From positions 1 through 15,554 of the forward strand of contig OMXX01000111.1 in assembly GCA_900315105.1 (NCBI GenBank): a stretch of 15,554 nt of DNA. Reading direction: 5' to 3'. Positions 13,910 to 15,554 of the stretch are shown here, piece after piece. Position 1 is the stretch's first letter. Every line of letters begins with the position of its first letter. Position numbers and translations under genes: made by a program. The DNA comes from an uncultured Prevotellaceae bacterium. GTDB lineage: Bacteria; Bacteroidota; Bacteroidia; Bacteroidales; Bacteroidaceae. Below the pieces are notes generated by a model. The model did no database searches. It was not told the origin of the DNA and worked only from the letters and a program-made list of their open reading frames with translations.

Positions 13910-14551
13910 ATGAATTATGACATATCTGAATCAGTTTCACAAAGAGGCAGTGGAGAGGAAACTCCGGAAAATTGCAGAATCTATGAAGTCGCCGATGAAC
14001 TCCATCGACGCTGCCAATTATATGAAACGCAACTTCGAGATAGCCAAGGCGATGTAAACCATCTAGATGTAGAACAACGCGTGGCTGAGCTATATGCTAA
14101 GGAAAACGGCATGTGGCTTCCAATGAGTAATGTTTTCGATCTAGGCGTTCCTGGGCCAAGTGGCAACGAAAACGACACTTATGTATCTAATGATATTATT
14201 TATAAAGTTAACAACCTGCTAAATACAGGCAGTATTCTGCGTCTGCTTGAGAGAATAACATGGCATAACAATCTGTTTTACGATACTGCCTATACCTTGC
14301 ATGCTTTTACTGGATTCGAAGGGCGTACTATCATGCCTGTATTACAGCAACGATTGGTAAAAGATGCAGTGCCAGCAACATCCATTGAAATTGAAACCTA
14401 TATGGCAGCCATAGGATTCATAAAGCAGAATGATGAAGGAAGATATGCTAACGATGATTTTGTCGTATGGGATTTGGTTCCTAGAAACGTTCTGAGAGAT
14501 AAAGATGGTGATATATTTATCATCGATGCAGAAATTGCAAGGAATCAATAA
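13910..14551 (+). CDS. Polyvalent-protein-type kinase domain protein
   Basis: This 213-aa protein looks like a small stand-alone member of the kinase domain family first noted in phage and conjugative polyvalent proteins. After a variable N terminus comes AKENGMWLP (63-71) and a nucleotide-loop-like GPSGNENDTYV (84-92 core). Then comes YKVNN with the ATP-binding-type Lys99, and helices with RITWHNNLFYDTAY. The catalytic-loop equivalent is Asp188-L-V-P-R-Asn193 (D-x4-N), followed by IIDAEI with Asp206 as the metal-binding aspartate. All expected kinase positions are present, so it may be active. The target is unknown: host protein, toxin-antitoxin partner or invader component. The start is set by the promoter at 13870-13900. 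A bidirectional terminator follows directly. It is a single-gene unit flanked by modules B and C. Confidence 0.72.
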   Translation: MNYDISESVSQRGSGEETPENCRIYEVADELHRRCQLYETQLRDSQGDVNHLDVEQRVAELYAKENGMWLPMSNVFDLGVPGPSGNENDTYVSNDIIYKVNNLLNTGSILRLLERITWHNNLFYDTAYTLHAFTGFEGRTIMPVLQQRLVKDAVPATSIEIETYMAAIGFIKQNDEGRYANDDFVVWDLVPRNVLRDKDGDIFIIDAEIARNQ

Positions 14552-14581
14552 AAAGAAGGCTCGCCGCTGCGAGCCTTTTTC
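14550..14581. terminator. Bidirectional terminator
   Basis: GGCTCGC-CGCT-GCGAGCC (14558-14575) is a perfect 7-bp stem with five T after it on the plus strand and AAAAAGAA before it. It ends the kinase transcript on the plus strand and module C on the minus strand. Confidence 0.88.
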
Positions 14582-14680
14582 CTTTTTAACCAAATAACCA
14601 AAATAGATATATGAGAAAACTACTAACGTATGAATCAAATAACTGCTGCAAAGGTACGGGGATCATCTAACGAAAAACAA
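14550..14680 (-). ncRNA. Module C: third promoter-RNA-terminator unit
   Basis: On the minus strand TACCTTTG (14656-14649) with a TTGT about 20 bp upstream leads into about 90 nt that end at the bidirectional terminator. The RNA shares blocks with module A: TTCATACGTTA near the 5' end and TTGGTTATTTGGTT before the hairpin. No reading frame is seen on this strand. A 19-codon plus-strand frame over the same bases (from 14611) has no promoter. Confidence 0.45.
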
Positions 14681-14771
14681 TAGTCTTACTTCGGATTTTC
14701 AGAGAATTTTAGGAGTACTACTTCAGATTTTCTGCTTTTTTCTTGCATAGTAGAGTACGAGGGTTAGAGTG

Positions 14772-15137
14772 TGTCGTAAAGTGCATAAAAAGGGCAAGGA
14801 AATACGAAAAATAGACGCTTACGCAGCTTGGCTCCTCGTTCTGTACAGCATGGCTATTTTACACTTTTCAATAGGTTTTTTCAACCCAAAAATACACTTT
14901 TCAATGATTTTTCGTGCTGCAAAAATACACTTTTCAATGATTTTTCGTGCTGCAAAAATACACTTTTCAAATGAATTAGCCAAATTATTGAACCAGATTC
15001 TTTTATTTTTGCGTATAATTATCTATTTAAGATAGATGATGTGATGTTCCATATTCTCGACATTATGGAACTAAGGGAGATACCACCCAAAGAATTGTCG
15101 TAAAGTGCATAAAAAGGGCAAGGAAATACGAAAAATA
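14772..15137. repeat. Exact 42-bp direct repeat pair (14772-14813 and 15096-15137)
   Basis: The two copies, beginning TGTCGTAAAGTGCATAAAAA, are identical over 42 bp and lie 324 bp apart. A partial relative is at 12662-12680 (TGTCGTAAAGGGCATAAAA). They bracket the 33-bp tandem repeats and an 8-bp inverted repeat (GTTCCATA 15046-15053, TATGGAAC 15064-15071). No intact gene lies between them. Confidence 0.75.
14888..14970. repeat. 33-bp tandem repeat, two full copies plus a partial one
   Basis: Units 14888-14920 and 14921-14953 are identical, and 14954-14970 repeats the first 17 bases. A degenerate piece (TTTTACACTTTTCAAT) lies at about 14857. The unit equals 11 codons and gives repeating KIHFSMIFRAA in one frame, but that frame has no promoter, no ribosome binding site and no family features. 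On the minus strand each unit contains TATTTTTGC, a -7-like word. Confidence 0.8.
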
Positions 15138-15168
15138 TTTTTTTCTTCCCTTTTTTTATGGAAATATG

Positions 15169-15199
15169 TTGTTTTTTTTAAGAGAAACCATTATCTTTG
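15169..15199 (+). promoter_or_regulatory. sigma-ABfr promoter at the right edge
   Basis: TTGT (15169-15172), a 19-bp spacer and TATCTTTG (15192-15199) form a strong promoter reading right. No gene starts within the following 350 bases. Confidence 0.75.
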
Positions 15200-15204
15200 C
15201 ACAC

Positions 15205-15485
15205 CGAATAGACTATTCGCCAATCTCGGAGCTCGGCAGTGCTAAGGGATATATAAGAATAGGAAGTTGAATTAAATTGTTATATCGCTTAAAGATACTA
15301 TACATACGATGATTTGGGGAAAGTACCGCAACTATTTTTTAGTAATGTGATTTTGAATGATGAAGGCTACCTTGCTCATCCCCCGAGGGGTGTGAGTAAG
15401 AGTAGTGTACTTTGTTCAAAGGCACATTTATGCGGTCACCTTCGTTGTTAAGTCTCTATTCTTCTCCGCCTCTTTTCTAAGAACA
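15205..15485 (+). ncRNA. Putative structured RNA or long leader
   Basis: The segment after the promoter has no credible reading frame but folds strongly. There is a small hairpin CGAATA-GAC-TATTCG near its 5' end (about 15204-15218). A long hairpin at 15366-15406 has an 18-bp stem with two single-base bulges and a CGA loop. A second hairpin is at 15405-15425. AAGAATAG near 15257 can pair with CTATTCTT near 15457, which would close a large domain. This could be a free small RNA or the leader of a gene beyond the window. It does not match tmRNA, RNase P, SRP or riboswitch motifs I know. The ends are estimates. Confidence 0.35.
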
Positions 15486-15554
15486 ACTGTTTCAATTCAA
15501 ATTGGAGTATGTAACCTTTAATCATTAATTTTTTTACCCTATAATGTTATTACT

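Noticed and set aside
14888..14970. CRISPR array
   Set aside because: The 33-bp units are directly adjacent without spacers and no cas genes are near.
14769..15035. Plus-strand 88-aa frame with repeated KIHFSMIFRAA
   Set aside because: It merely reads through the 33-bp tandem repeats (a multiple of three) and has no promoter, ribosome binding site or recognisable domain.
15300..15345. Cobalamin riboswitch-like words (GGGGAAAG, CCGCAAC)
   Set aside because: The order and the rest of the conserved core do not match; the similarity is limited to short words.
15200..15485. tRNA, tmRNA, RNase P or SRP RNA
   Set aside because: No GGTTCGA-type T-loop, no tmRNA ends, and no RNase P or SRP core motifs were found.

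Overview
This window looks like a chromosome segment of a Bacteroidales bacterium, most likely in the Prevotellaceae. The evidence is a 407-aa queA, a HU-HIG type DNA-binding gene next to a 34-aa 'smalltalk' peptide, a DUF4248 gene, a DUF5053 gene, and a run of promoters with the Bacteroidetes sigma-ABfr layout. In that layout a -33 box (TTGN or close) is followed by a 19-bp spacer and a -7 box TAnnTTTG. I found eight promoters with exactly 19 bp of spacing, and several sit so close to the ATG that the mRNA would be nearly leaderless.

Layout. (1) 1-2228 is housekeeping: the 3' end of a membrane PAP2 phosphatase gene overlapping queA, then a convergent HAD-IIB hydrolase gene that is split by a frameshift. 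(2) 2286-3590 is a DNA-binding accessory block: smalltalk peptide and HU-HIG protein on the minus strand, and DUF4248 diverging from HU across a region that holds both promoters and five 10-bp iterons. (3) 3591-4150 is an AT-rich gap with a perfect 50-bp palindrome inside a 29-bp imperfect inverted repeat made of TTAGTG iterons. (4) 4151-12413 is a co-directional, tightly spaced four-gene island: a 541-aa HNH plus DGQHR-like protein, a Type III Mod methyltransferase, a Type III Res helicase-nuclease, and a 529-aa unrecognised protein with a possible PD-(D/E)XK site. (5) 12414-14581 holds a minus-strand operon of three small genes (49 aa, 60 aa, DUF5053) and a plus-strand stand-alone polyvalent-type kinase. 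Three related short minus-strand promoter-terminator modules punctuate this part. (6) 14582-15554 has no convincing gene. It holds 33-bp tandem repeats, a 42-bp direct repeat pair, and a strong plus-strand promoter leading into about 250-300 nt of strongly folding, apparently non-coding sequence.

How it works together. Mod would modify one strand of an asymmetric site, and Res with Mod would cut unmodified invading DNA. The HNH/DGQHR protein is first in the same apparent operon and the 529-aa protein is last, so both may be functional partners; this inference rests on spacing and domain content only. The most notable candidates for something undescribed are this four-gene arrangement, the triplicated small-RNA-like modules, and the structured RNA at the right edge. 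No database search was possible, so family names rest on motif recognition.
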